Origin: a virus
DNA: 64,000 nucleotides
Virus record (IMG/VR): IMGVR_UViG_3300042261_000033
Location: 1 to 64,000 of that record
Strand: one strand, 5' to 3'
The position numbers were made by a program, and so were the translations under genes. Below are positions 56,207 to 63,309 of this stretch, piece by piece. The notes below the pieces were generated by a model. That model was not told where the DNA came from. It saw nothing but the letters and a program-made list of their open reading frames with translations, and ran no database searches. The first letter of the stretch is position 1; the number at the start of each line of letters is the position of its first letter.

Positions 56207-56410
56207 ATGTACAACATCACGACAATTCACCCAAACCTGTTTGCCAAGCGCATTAAACCGATGGACTACGTCACCAATGGCGATGACGTTGGGCGTTACT
56301 TTGGCACAACCAAGCGTGGCACTCACGTTGTGGCATGGGGCGATAAGCGGGACGATTACGAAACCGCAGAGAAACTAATTGCTTATTTAAATAAATATCA
56401 AGGGGCTTAA
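56207..56410 (+). CDS. Small hypothetical protein (67 aa)
   Basis: Begins MYNITTIHPNLFAKRIKPMD and contains VGRYFGTTKRGTHVVAWGDK. Beta-rich with a basic loop. The start block GAGGCTTAATC overlaps the previous stop. The last three codons GGG GCT TAA act as the start block of the next gene. Function unknown. Confidence 0.65.
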   Translation: MYNITTIHPNLFAKRIKPMDYVTNGDDVGRYFGTTKRGTHVVAWGDKRDDYETAEKLIAYLNKYQGA

Positions 56411-56412
56411 TC

Positions 56413-56628
56413 ATGGTTCATTTAGGACAACCGCAGTATTTGATTCGCATTAATAGTTCGGTACGGGATGTGGCAAAGCGCAAGGAATTGAGAATCAAAA
56501 TGGAGCGATTCCTGCGTGGCAAAACCCGTTATACCCGTGAAGCGGTAGCACGTTCTGCTCTGGTTGATATGCCGGTCGGTCTGCGTGAGTACTGCGAAAT
56601 GGTTGAAACTATTCCAATGCACTTTTAA
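56413..56628 (+). CDS. Small basic protein (71 aa)
   Basis: Basic (pI high) with RDVAKRKELRIKMERFLRGK and a C-terminal Tyr/Cys segment. It is likely nucleic-acid binding by charge; no motif. Preceded by GGGGCTTAATC. Confidence 0.6.
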   Translation: MVHLGQPQYLIRINSSVRDVAKRKELRIKMERFLRGKTRYTREAVARSALVDMPVGLREYCEMVETIPMHF

Positions 56629-56642
56629 TCGGAGGCTTAATT

Positions 56643-56954
56643 ATGCAATACGCAAATCACATTGGTTATTCTGACGTTAATCCATTTGAAATCGTTCGCA
56701 TGGTCAGCGAAAAGACAGCCGACATCAGGGCGATGGATTCAGAGCGTGACCCAGATTGGAAACCGGAGTTCGTTGCCGGTGGTTTCTCTGCTGTCTGTCT
56801 GAATAATTGCGAACAGCGTTGGATTATCACGCCAAATGCGAACGGAGAGGTAGTTCGTATTCGCAAACATTCAAGCGGCGTCTGGAAAGATAAACATGGA
56901 CGGCGTTATTCATTAGCTGACACTCCGCAGAAGTTTTACGACTACAACTTTTAA
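56643..56954 (+). CDS. Hypothetical protein (103 aa)
   Basis: Contains ERDPDWKPEFVAGGFSAVCL and KHSSGVWKDKHGRRYSLADT. A mix of strands and helices, two cysteines (C59, C63). GGAGGCTTAATT precedes the ATG. No recognised domain. Confidence 0.65.
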   Translation: MQYANHIGYSDVNPFEIVRMVSEKTADIRAMDSERDPDWKPEFVAGGFSAVCLNNCEQRWIITPNANGEVVRIRKHSSGVWKDKHGRRYSLADTPQKFYDYNF

Positions 56955-56967
56955 TCGGGGGTTAATC

Positions 56968-57264
56968 ATGGCTTGCTATTACGTCACGCTTTATATGACA
57001 GATCGTGCTTACGGCGGTGCTGAAGAGGGCGGTTGGTGGTACGACTGCGGTTATCCCGTGGTTGATTCGATGAACCGCTGTTTTAATTCTGAAGACGAAG
57101 CTTATGCCTATCGTGATTCTGAAGAGGTTCAATCTATTCTGGCTCAATTGAATGACGGCAAACCGGATATTAATAGCGTTAACTGCGAGGGTGTTTATAA
57201 GGTTTTCATTGATGAGAATCAATTCCCTGCTGAATATCCAACTGAACGTCCTTATTACTGCTAA
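56968..57264 (+). CDS. Hypothetical acidic protein (98 aa)
   Basis: Aromatic N-terminus (MACYYVTLYMTDRAYGGAEE, WWYDCGYPVV) and acidic rest. The start has GGGGGTTAATC. It resembles no family known to me. Cysteines at 3, 27, 38, 77 and 98 could form disulfides or a metal site. Confidence 0.65.
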   Translation: MACYYVTLYMTDRAYGGAEEGGWWYDCGYPVVDSMNRCFNSEDEAYAYRDSEEVQSILAQLNDGKPDINSVNCEGVYKVFIDENQFPAEYPTERPYYC

Positions 57265-57276
57265 TCGGAGGCTTAT

Positions 57277-57561
57277 ATGTCACTCACACTCACAACCAAA
57301 TATTTAGAAGCCACTAATACCCGTGGCGCACGAATCAAAGTTAAATGTTTTTATGGCGAATCAATTACTGTGCCATATAACCATGCATTTAGTGGAGTGG
57401 AGATGCATACATTCGCAGTCCTAGAATGGTTGCGTAAATACAAGCTAGATAACAAGGGTTTTAAATTCGCCATTGGCGATTCAGATCGTGGTTATGTTTT
57501 CTCGCATATTAGTGAAGTCGCAACATTCGACAACGAAACATTTCAAATTAAATGGCAATGA
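57277..57561 (+). CDS. Hypothetical protein (94 aa)
   Basis: Beta-rich with TKYLEATNTRGARIKVKCFY and FAIGDSDRGYVFSHISEVAT. GGAGGCTTAT precedes the ATG. Of the type often found as anti-host accessory genes in phages, but no such activity can be read from sequence. Confidence 0.65.
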   Translation: MSLTLTTKYLEATNTRGARIKVKCFYGESITVPYNHAFSGVEMHTFAVLEWLRKYKLDNKGFKFAIGDSDRGYVFSHISEVATFDNETFQIKWQ

Positions 57562-57573
57562 GGGTAATTAATC

Positions 57574-57942
57574 ATGAAATCAAACTACAGCATTTACATG
57601 GAAGCAATTGACGCAGGTCACGCCGCTCTTAATGCGGCAACACCAACCCCGATGGTAGTGGTGGAGGCTGACATCTGGGGCAACCCAGTTGCCGGTGCTA
57701 CCCGCCATTATGTGGATGAGGGTGCGTGTGGCTTTGCTTGGATTCAGATCAAGGGCAACACCGGCTTTGGTCGGGAGATGAAGAAACTGAACCTGTTCAG
57801 CAAAGCATATCCAACTGGTCTGCAGTACTGGGTCGGCGAGGGCGGTCAATCAGTCGAGCGTAAGGAAGCATTCGCCCGTGCATTCGCCAAGGTTTTAAAT
57901 AAATACGGCATTCAAGCTTATGCCGGTTCACGTTTAGATTAA
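57574..57942 (+). CDS. Hypothetical protein (122 aa)
   Basis: Contains VVVEADIWGNPVAGATRHYV, then GACGFAWIQIKGNTGFGREM and YWVGEGGQSVERKEAFARAF. The Cys-Gly-Phe-Ala-Trp block with the YW-x-G ending resembles small phage proteins of unknown role that share GACGFAW-x-x-I. It is a compact alpha/beta protein. Confidence 0.65.
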   Translation: MKSNYSIYMEAIDAGHAALNAATPTPMVVVEADIWGNPVAGATRHYVDEGACGFAWIQIKGNTGFGREMKKLNLFSKAYPTGLQYWVGEGGQSVERKEAFARAFAKVLNKYGIQAYAGSRLD

Positions 57943-57954
57943 TTAGAGGGAATT

Positions 57955-58086
57955 ATGCTAGAGACAATCATTGCAAATATTAAACAAGCAATTCGGAATC
58001 GTGAGAGCGTGACAATTGGAGGCGGTGTATTTACACCACAGGAATTGCAAACGCTAATCGATCTGTATAACGAACATAATAAATAG
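57955..58086 (+). CDS. Very small protein (43 aa)
   Basis: Frame MLETIIANIKQAIRNRESVT, ending LQTLIDLYNEHNK. GAGGGAATT precedes the ATG and the stop TAG is inside the ribosome site (TAGGGGG) of the next gene. Short alpha-strand-alpha composition. Function unknown. Confidence 0.6.
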   Translation: MLETIIANIKQAIRNRESVTIGGGVFTPQELQTLIDLYNEHNK

Positions 58087-58094
58087 GGGGTTAT

Positions 58095-58307
58095 ATGGAA
58101 TACATCATCATCGATGATTTAAATAACAAGACTGTATATACAACGGATGACAAATATAAGGCCAAGGCAATGCAGGAAATCCTGATTGATAAATACGGCA
58201 GAGCATTCTTTGTTTGCGGTTCTAATTTAAATCCATCAACTGCCCTACAACAAGAGGCAGGTCAATTACAAATCAAATCAGACGTTGCTGTACCTGATCG
58301 TTCTTAA
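58095..58307 (+). CDS. Small hypothetical protein (70 aa)
   Basis: Contains MEYIIIDDLNNKTVYTTDDK and a Gln/Ala-rich end. An alpha/beta fold is probable (strand, helix KAKAMQEILIDKYG, strand FFVCG). GGGGGTTAT precedes the ATG. No family recognised. Confidence 0.6.
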   Translation: MEYIIIDDLNNKTVYTTDDKYKAKAMQEILIDKYGRAFFVCGSNLNPSTALQQEAGQLQIKSDVAVPDRS

Positions 58308-58324
58308 TACTCGGAGGCTTAATC

Positions 58325-58744
58325 ATGGGAAATCGCGCTGTTATTACTGCATCAACCAAACGAACCGGTGCTGTTGGTATTTACCTGCATTGGAATGGTG
58401 GCATTGAATCTGTTCTGGCTTTCTGCCATGCCGCACGGGATCGGGGCTATCGTGATCCGTCTGCCGATGATTCATACGCAATGGCTCGCCTCTGCGGTTT
58501 GATTCACGAATTCTTTGGCGTGTACGAATCAACCAGTCTGGGCATCGGCTGCATCGAACACCTCGACACCGACAATTACGACAACGGCACGTTCGTTATT
58601 GGTAAGGATTGGAATATCACCGACCGATGGGGTAAGGGTTCAACTGATGTAATGACATTGGATCAATTCACGCCACAGCAATTGAATCATTACACCGCCA
58701 TTATTGATTTTCTAAAACAAACACCACAGCAACAAGCGGCTTAA
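58325..58744 (+). CDS. Conserved phage protein, MGNRAVI family
   Basis: The start MGNRAVITASTKRTGAVGIY and the block LHWNGGIESVLAFCHAARDR are typical of a phage and mobile-element family of unknown function found in many genera. Acidic with a C-terminal Gln-rich tail. GGAGGCTTAATC precedes the ATG. The family is widespread, so it probably gives a common benefit; no enzyme motif is known to me. Confidence 0.8.
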   Translation: MGNRAVITASTKRTGAVGIYLHWNGGIESVLAFCHAARDRGYRDPSADDSYAMARLCGLIHEFFGVYESTSLGIGCIEHLDTDNYDNGTFVIGKDWNITDRWGKGSTDVMTLDQFTPQQLNHYTAIIDFLKQTPQQQAA

Positions 58745-58764
58745 TTAATACCGGAGGCTTAATC

Positions 58765-59070
58765 ATGTTTGATCAACACGACATTTGCGTAATGGAAGAT
58801 GGCGATTACGAAGCATCGCAGGAAGAATATTTTATCTCGGTGCAGAAAGCCATTAACGATGGACTCTGGTCGCTACAGGGTAGCTATGGCAGGGCAATGA
58901 TGGACGCCATTGAAGACGGCTATTGCGTACTAGGCCGCACCGGTTTCCGTGACTACTACGGCAATTACATTCCGTCCCGTGACGAAGTGGAAGACGGCAC
59001 CAAGGGTTCTGTTGGTTATGTATTCCGTGCCAATGGCGAATACTGGACTGCAATGATCTCGGAGGTTTAA
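58765..59070 (+). CDS. Hypothetical protein (101 aa)
   Basis: Contains MMDAIEDGYCVLGRTGFRDY and EVEDGTKGSVGYVFRANGEY. The AIEDGY core is shared with the next gene (AMEDGY), which suggests a small module. GGAGGCTTAATC precedes the ATG. No known domain. Confidence 0.65.
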   Translation: MFDQHDICVMEDGDYEASQEEYFISVQKAINDGLWSLQGSYGRAMMDAIEDGYCVLGRTGFRDYYGNYIPSRDEVEDGTKGSVGYVFRANGEYWTAMISEV

Positions 59071-59072
59071 TT

Positions 59073-59252
59073 ATGACAGAAGCCGAATTCGATGAATACA
59101 TTCAAACAGCCGATGGCGAGTCTCATTATTATGAGTGGTTATATGATGAAGACCCGTCACTCGGTAAACATTCAATTATTAAAGCAATGGAAGACGGCTA
59201 TTTAATTGAAGATTTTATGGAACATTTAGGAGTTAATCGTGAACAAATATAA
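59073..59252 (+). CDS. Small acidic protein (59 aa)
   Basis: Begins MTEAEFDEYIQTADGESHYY and ends EHLGVNREQI. Strongly acidic, with the AMEDGY motif of its neighbour. GGAGGTTTAATT precedes the ATG. Acidic small proteins of phages often mimic DNA, but with only one such feature this is speculative. Confidence 0.6.
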   Translation: MTEAEFDEYIQTADGESHYYEWLYDEDPSLGKHSIIKAMEDGYLIEDFMEHLGVNREQI

Positions 59253-59556
59253 AGCATTAGAATATATCAGTGATCTAATTAGCAATTCAAACGTGGACAT
59301 CGATAGCGATTTATATCGCAACGCAGTCAAAGCAATGGACTTTATTAACGGCTGTGATCTGGTTGATACTAAAACGCAGATGGCAATCATCTGGTCTATT
59401 GAAGACGTTCAAGAGGTTCGCCCTGATTTAAATGATGAACAGGCGGGTGAGGTATTAAGCAGGGTGGAAGACATCCACGACTGCAATTGTGGCATTACAT
59501 GGGATACCTTGAGTATTGTGGCTGACGATATGTTCCCAGAGGCTGACGATGAATAA
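59239..59556 (+). CDS. Hypothetical acidic protein (105 aa)
   Basis: Starts at a GTG with TAGGAG upstream and overlaps the preceding gene by 14 bases. Helical, acidic (ALEYISDLISNSNVDIDSDL, EDVQEVRPDLNDEQAGEVLS) with a Cys pair (HDCNCG). A known-looking pattern of unassigned phage proteins. It ends in an acidic tail. Confidence 0.65.
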   Translation: MNKYKALEYISDLISNSNVDIDSDLYRNAVKAMDFINGCDLVDTKTQMAIIWSIEDVQEVRPDLNDEQAGEVLSRVEDIHDCNCGITWDTLSIVADDMFPEADDE

Positions 59557-59689
59557 ACCTCTGGTCACTCGAATGCTTAAAGCGTTCTGCTCCCAATGCG
59601 GGTACACGATCCGGCTCAGTCGCAAGTGGGCTGAAGCCGGATTGCCAACTTGCCCTTGTTGCAATATTAAATTGGAGATGGATAAATGA
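59549..59689 (+). CDS. Small zinc-ribbon protein (46 aa)
   Basis: The frame starts at 59549, overlapping the upstream gene by 8 bases, and carries CSQCGYTIRLSRKWAEAGLP followed by TCPCCN, a two-knuckle ribbon (CxxC and CPxC). Such 45-residue ribbons bind zinc and often RNA or DNA. Its stop overlaps the next start as ATGA. Confidence 0.65.
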   Translation: MNKPLVTRMLKAFCSQCGYTIRLSRKWAEAGLPTCPCCNIKLEMDK

Positions 59690-59895
59690 TTCTGTGGCAC
59701 ATAAAACAAGACCGGCAATTAAAGACTGGCGATATCGTTGAAACAAAAGATGGTAACCGGTGGTATTTATTCGGTCGGCAAGAGCCAAAGCCTGATGATC
59801 CAGAGGGTGAGGTGCAATTGCATTCTCTTTGTGAGAAGCATTTATTTAAACGATTCTTTCCCCGTGCAATCGGGGCTGAATGGAGGGAATCATGA
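59686..59895 (+). CDS. Small hypothetical protein (69 aa)
   Basis: Contains MILWHIKQDRQLKTGDIVET and WYLFGRQEPKPDDPEGEVQL. Alpha/beta, polar, one Cys. Start coupled to the zinc ribbon by ATGA, with TTGGAGATG as ribosome site. Function unknown. Confidence 0.65.
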   Translation: MILWHIKQDRQLKTGDIVETKDGNRWYLFGRQEPKPDDPEGEVQLHSLCEKHLFKRFFPRAIGAEWRES

Positions 59896-60107
59896 CTGAT
59901 TGTCCAAACAATGCATTACTGCAGGAATTGTACGAACTGATTCAAGATCAGGATTCAGACGAAGTGATCCCCATGCTAATCAGCGTGGCCTGTGGCTGTG
60001 CCGCTCAGGACGGCATTAACCGGAAGTTTATAACCAAGTACATGATGGAGTGTCTGGAAGACGCTTACGCCATGTTCACCCGTGATGAGAATGAGGCTGT
60101 GCATTAA
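59892..60107 (+). CDS. Small helical protein (71 aa)
   Basis: Starts MTDCPNNALLQELYELIQDQ and contains two cysteines in SVACGCAAQDG. Overlaps the previous stop as ATGA with GGAGGGAATC as ribosome site. All-alpha. No family recognised. Confidence 0.65.
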   Translation: MTDCPNNALLQELYELIQDQDSDEVIPMLISVACGCAAQDGINRKFITKYMMECLEDAYAMFTRDENEAVH

Positions 60108-60298
60108 TGGAATCAAGAGTCCTGAAGCGAACCAGACTGCTAACCCGTGGGCATTATGTGTACGCCCTTGGCTATTACGATGGTCGACAAGGTAACCCGT
60201 ACGACCAACACTTTAAAGACGAATGCCTCAAAGAACTTTATATGCTTGGCTTTAATTCCGGCTGCGTAGATCGCAGAGAAAGAGACAACAATGCGTAA
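60107..60298 (+). CDS. Small basic protein (63 aa)
   Basis: Contains RVLKRTRLLTRGHYVYALGY and YDGRQGNPYDQHFKDECLKE. The YVYALGYYDGR block with NPY is characteristic of small phage proteins with a common but unnamed fold. Start overlaps the preceding stop. Function unknown. Confidence 0.65.
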   Translation: MESRVLKRTRLLTRGHYVYALGYYDGRQGNPYDQHFKDECLKELYMLGFNSGCVDRRERDNNA

Positions 60299-60383
60299 TG
60301 ATGTACCCCATGCAGTAATCGATACCGCAGAGATTATTATCGTTCTGCTTCTTGTACTGGCCTACTTCAAGTTCGTTGTATAA
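60291..60383 (+). CDS. 30-residue single-pass membrane microprotein
   Basis: The frame MRNDVPHAVIDTAEIIIVLL continues to YFKFVV. One hydrophobic helix (about residues 12-27) follows a short polar N-terminus. It overlaps the upstream gene by 8 bases and is the last plus-strand gene before a bidirectional terminator. Small membrane proteins of this size in phages act as lysis inhibitors or sensors of membrane state, but no specific role is shown. Confidence 0.5.
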   Translation: MRNDVPHAVIDTAEIIIVLLLVLAYFKFVV

Positions 60384-60417
60384 CAAGGGAACTGGTCAGG
60401 CTTTCCCCGCACCCACT

Positions 60418-60451
60418 CCCCGCACCGAGGGAATTCCCTTGGTCGGGGTTT
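60418..60451. terminator. Bidirectional hairpin terminator between convergent genes
   Basis: CCCC (60418-60421) and ACCGAGGG pair with CCCTTGGT and GGGG (60445-60448) around an AATT loop, giving a long GC-rich stem, with TTT on the plus side (60449-60451). It separates the plus-strand block ending at 60383 from the minus-strand gene ending at 60450. The T-tract is short, so termination may be partial. Confidence 0.6.
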
Positions 60452-60914
60452 AAAACTTCCGCAGTTGATCCTGCGTTAAGGCATAGCCCACGCCATGCCC
60501 CAGATCGGTCTTGTTGGCATCCTGAAACAACATATCCTTAGATGCCCAACCGACAACATCCCCACCAAAATCATCCACAATCACCAGAACGTAGACATCG
60601 CACGGGTCTTGCGCTTTCTTGAGCGTAGCCAATAACCTGCCGTTCTTATGCCGTGTCGATTTAACGTCAACTGTTAAACCCTTGTGCGTTATCAGATCCG
60701 CACCGCCATTACGCACCGAAACTGTAAGGTCTGGGCATAGATTCAATTCCTTGGCGGCGCAGTACTCTGCCACCATTCCATCAATATCAATCGCCCATGT
60801 ATCGTTCTTGCCGACCTGCTGATCGACAACCTTATCCATTGCCTCTGACCGGCGCATCACTCCCAACATCCGGCAGATATGCATCTCAGCATCCGTTAAC
60901 CTAATTAAGCCCAT
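60450..60914 (-). CDS. PD-(D/E)XK-like protein (154 aa)
   Basis: The central part has the nuclease-like order E50 (GMVAEYCAAKEL), D73 (NGGADLITHKG) and DVKST (D83, K85), matching an E...D...D-x-K site of restriction-enzyme-fold proteins. The N-terminus is helical (RLTDAEMHICRMLGVMRR). It may be an endonuclease or a non-catalytic DNA-binding relative. The start at 60914 follows AGGGG; the frame further upstream would be inside a hairpin. It is downstream of the primase-helicase gene in the same minus operon. Confidence 0.7.
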   Translation of the reverse strand: MGLIRLTDAEMHICRMLGVMRRSEAMDKVVDQQVGKNDTWAIDIDGMVAEYCAAKELNLCPDLTVSVRNGGADLITHKGLTVDVKSTRHKNGRLLATLKKAQDPCDVYVLVIVDDFGGDVVGWASKDMLFQDANKTDLGHGVGYALTQDQLRKF

Positions 60915-60931
60915 TTTTATGCCCCTGTGAA

Positions 60932-60965
60932 GCACAGGAACGCTCTAGGAGCGATTTTCCTGTGC
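60932..60965 (-). other. Very stable hairpin in the 5' leader of the nuclease gene
   Basis: GCACAGGAA (60932-60940) pairs perfectly with TTCCTGTGC (60957-60965), and inside it CGCTC/GAGCG pair around TAG, with a 3-nt bulge. The structure ends about 18 bases before the ATG of the gene at 60914. No T-tract follows on either strand, so a processing site or translational control is more likely than termination. Confidence 0.55.
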
Positions 60966-60989
60966 AGTTGATACCCTTACCTACCCAAC

Positions 60990-61298
60990 CTATTTCCAAT
61001 CGCCCGTATCGCCTCGATTGCCTTTCTTAAACTGCTCTCTGGCGGCTTCTCGAAGTCGAGCGGCGGCGTGTTGTCCTCTTTTTTGCTCGACCAGAGCGAC
61101 ATAAACTTCGAGACGCTTTCTACCGCCTTTTGTAAACTTTCGTAGAACGTCACGCACTTCGCATCGAAAGCGATGATCTTCCTGCGTATCCAGAACAGTT
61201 GATCCCGTTTCATCTTCAGATATTCCATCATCATCAAAAATCGCTAACTGGCTCAAAATAAGACCCCGTGACCTTGTCGTAACCCAATGTGGTTTCAC
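60990..61298 (-). CDS. Hypothetical protein overlapping the primase gene
   Basis: This frame has HRFRCEVRDVLRKFTKGGRK and a C-terminus KGNRGDTGDWK. The GNRG-x2-G-x-W ending is found in a family of small phage proteins, which favours this frame over the competing one at 60977-61237. The start is uncertain: GTG at 61298 inside the primase-helicase gene or a TTG near 61256. Arg-rich and helical, possibly nucleic-acid binding. Confidence 0.55.
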   Translation of the reverse strand: MKPHWVTTRSRGLILSQLAIFDDDGISEDETGSTVLDTQEDHRFRCEVRDVLRKFTKGGRKRLEVYVALVEQKRGQHAAARLREAAREQFKKGNRGDTGDWK

Positions 61299-62922
61299 CC
61301 TGCGTACCGATCCACCGGTAACGGCATTTCCAGATGGCTATCTGCACAGAATTCTCTGGTGTTCGATGTACTGTCACGCCACAATCTGCCTTTGCCCACC
61401 ATGCCATTGAGCCGGAGATCGACATCCCGTCAGGACGGGGCAAATCCGTACCGGTTCGGCTGACTTTTGCAGGGTGAGCGATAAACCAGACATGAACCCC
61501 GTAAGACTTAGCGAATGCCTGTACCTTGGTCAGAATCTGGCTGATGAAGTCCGTCTCAGATCCGTTGTGCTTATTGTCGATGTAGTTGTACGGGTCGATG
61601 ACCAGACCCCGAATACCCATCTGCGCCACAGCGGCTTTAGCCCGATCCAGAACCGAGTCGATGGTGGCTGACTCAATGGTCTCGGAATCCATGATGATGA
61701 AGTGATCATTGACCCATTCGAATGCTTCGTCCCGCTCCTGCTCCGTCATGCGGTGCGTGCCATCTAAGAATCGTTTGTTCTGGTACAGCTCCATGAACCG
61801 GCTGATGTGCGTGGGTGGTTGGTTTTCGAATGAGCAGACTGCGAACTTCCAATCACTGCGCTTTGCCAGATTGACCATCAACTGGTCGATAAAGTTTGAT
61901 TTACCGCAGGACGGGTAACCCGTGACGATTGAAAGCTGACCCTCTGCGATGGTGTAAATCTCATCGATGTTTGAATAACCTGTCGACTCACCTTTACCCG
62001 TGCCGTTTTCCCACAGGTCGTAAAGCTTTTCTTTGAACTTGCTCACGCTCGACAGGCCGACAACAGGGAACGGCTCTGCCTTTTCAATCATCTTTTCAAC
62101 GGCCTCTTTGCCCTCGGCAAGGAACAGTTCGTTGATGTCTTTGTAATTCGACTTGGCAATGCGGCAACGCTCTTTGCCAATGCGGCGGGATAACTCTTCA
62201 GCCAAGGCGTGGCCTGCAGGATCGTTGTCCGTGGCGATAACGATATAGGGTGACTTTTGCAGGACATCATTCGCATCCCAGACAAAGGCAAACTTCCGGT
62301 CTTCGGATGCATCAATCTTGCCATCCTTAACCGACATCGGCGCACCACTGGGTACAGAGACCACGTTCTCAATGCCGCATTCCATTGCGGTCAGGGCATC
62401 CATCTCGCCTTCGACAATGATGATTGGCTTGGTCGGATCAACCTTATCGATACCGAAGAACGTCTGCGCCCCGCCGGTATCCTGCGTGAAGTCTTTGCTT
62501 TCAATGCTGCGGTATTTGGCAGCGGTCATCTTGCCGTCTTTGTAATACGGGAAGCCAATGGCTTCGCCCTTCTTGTTCAGCTTCTGAAACCATCTCTCTG
62601 CGGCAAACAGCTTCATGCTGTCGGCTGTCTCCTGCGATATGCCACGGGTCTTGAGGAATGCGTAATGCTCTGGCTGCAGGGCATGGAAGTCTACTGGTTT
62701 TACTTGGACAGCCGATGGAAAATTAATCACTTTGAACTCCGTATTGTTCTTATCTTTGATAAAGCCTTCTGCGTTGCAGTGATGGCAGTAATACCGCCAC
62801 CCATCATTAGTTCGGGTGACAGTCATGTCTTTCTGGTTGTGTTTGCGCCTGTCTTCCGAGCATTCTGGACAGACAATGCGTCTTGTCGTATCGATATACG
62901 ACACAGCCTCTGCTGTTAACAC
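61234..62922 (-). CDS. Replicative primase-helicase, T7 gp4 type
   Basis: 562 residues with a full T7 gp4 layout. A zinc-binding domain has CPEC (18-21) and CHHC (46-49). The TOPRIM primase has VEGEMDALTA (170-179, catalytic E171) and TDNDPAG (231-237). The RecA-like helicase has GYPSCGKS (335-342, Walker A), LVIDPYN (440-446, Walker B), WFIAHP (479-484), and KCRYRW (532-537) as the arginine region. Start GTG at 62922 follows GGAGGCTTAACC. It unwinds the fork as a ring hexamer and makes primers. A matching DNA polymerase is not in the window. Confidence 0.9.
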   Translation of the reverse strand: MLTAEAVSYIDTTRRIVCPECSEDRRKHNQKDMTVTRTNDGWRYYCHHCNAEGFIKDKNNTEFKVINFPSAVQVKPVDFHALQPEHYAFLKTRGISQETADSMKLFAAERWFQKLNKKGEAIGFPYYKDGKMTAAKYRSIESKDFTQDTGGAQTFFGIDKVDPTKPIIIVEGEMDALTAMECGIENVVSVPSGAPMSVKDGKIDASEDRKFAFVWDANDVLQKSPYIVIATDNDPAGHALAEELSRRIGKERCRIAKSNYKDINELFLAEGKEAVEKMIEKAEPFPVVGLSSVSKFKEKLYDLWENGTGKGESTGYSNIDEIYTIAEGQLSIVTGYPSCGKSNFIDQLMVNLAKRSDWKFAVCSFENQPPTHISRFMELYQNKRFLDGTHRMTEQERDEAFEWVNDHFIIMDSETIESATIDSVLDRAKAAVAQMGIRGLVIDPYNYIDNKHNGSETDFISQILTKVQAFAKSYGVHVWFIAHPAKVSRTGTDLPRPDGMSISGSMAWWAKADCGVTVHRTPENSVQIAIWKCRYRWIGTQGETTLGYDKVTGSYFEPVSDF

Positions 62923-62936
62923 GGTTAAGCCTCCGG

Positions 62937-63215
62937 TTATTTAGATTTTGGTTTGTTTGTTTTTACTGTGTGATCCGCGTTGCGCGAGAACGACCGATTC
63001 GCGCTTGGCTTCTTAAGCTTTAGATTCTTTGCTGCATTAGTCCCGCCTTTTGATAGCGGCTTAACGTGATCAATGTCTTTTCCTGTCCGGTCAACCCCCT
63101 TCTTGTCCATGTCATACCTTGCTCGTTCACGCGCCGCTCGGGCAGGCTTTTCATTGCGCTCCTGCTGTTGCTTCCATTCTTTTTTGTATGGCCGTGGCTT
63201 GTTAACGAAAGGCAT
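62937..63215 (-). CDS. HNH endonuclease
   Basis: The 92-residue protein has the HNH signature DIDHVKPLSKGGTNAAKNLK with LKKPSANRS: His in DIDH as base, Asn in KNLK and the final Asn as metal/phosphate ligands. The N-terminus is basic (ERNEKPARAARERARY) for DNA binding. Short HNH proteins near replication or packaging genes may act as homing enzymes or nicking enzymes. Likely the next gene in the replication operon. Confidence 0.75.
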   Translation of the reverse strand: MPFVNKPRPYKKEWKQQQERNEKPARAARERARYDMDKKGVDRTGKDIDHVKPLSKGGTNAAKNLKLKKPSANRSFSRNADHTVKTNKPKSK

Positions 63216-63270
63216 GTTTATCTCCTGATCAAGGCTTAAATTTACGCCTGATAAGATCCTGTGGCAATGT

Positions 63271-63307
63271 GTTCGCAGGAAATTTTGAGTGTCCCCTGCG
63301 AACGTTC
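63271..63307. promoter_or_regulatory. Hairpin overlapping a GAACGTTC palindrome
   Basis: GTTCGCAGG (63271-63279) pairs perfectly with CCTGCGAAC (63295-63303), and the 3' arm runs into GAACGTTC (63300-63307), followed by TTTTATAAC. No T-tract is seen on the minus strand after the hairpin, so it is not a standard terminator there. It lies between the methyltransferase and the HNH gene and may control the operon that includes the primase-helicase. Confidence 0.4.
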
Positions 63308-63309
63308 TT

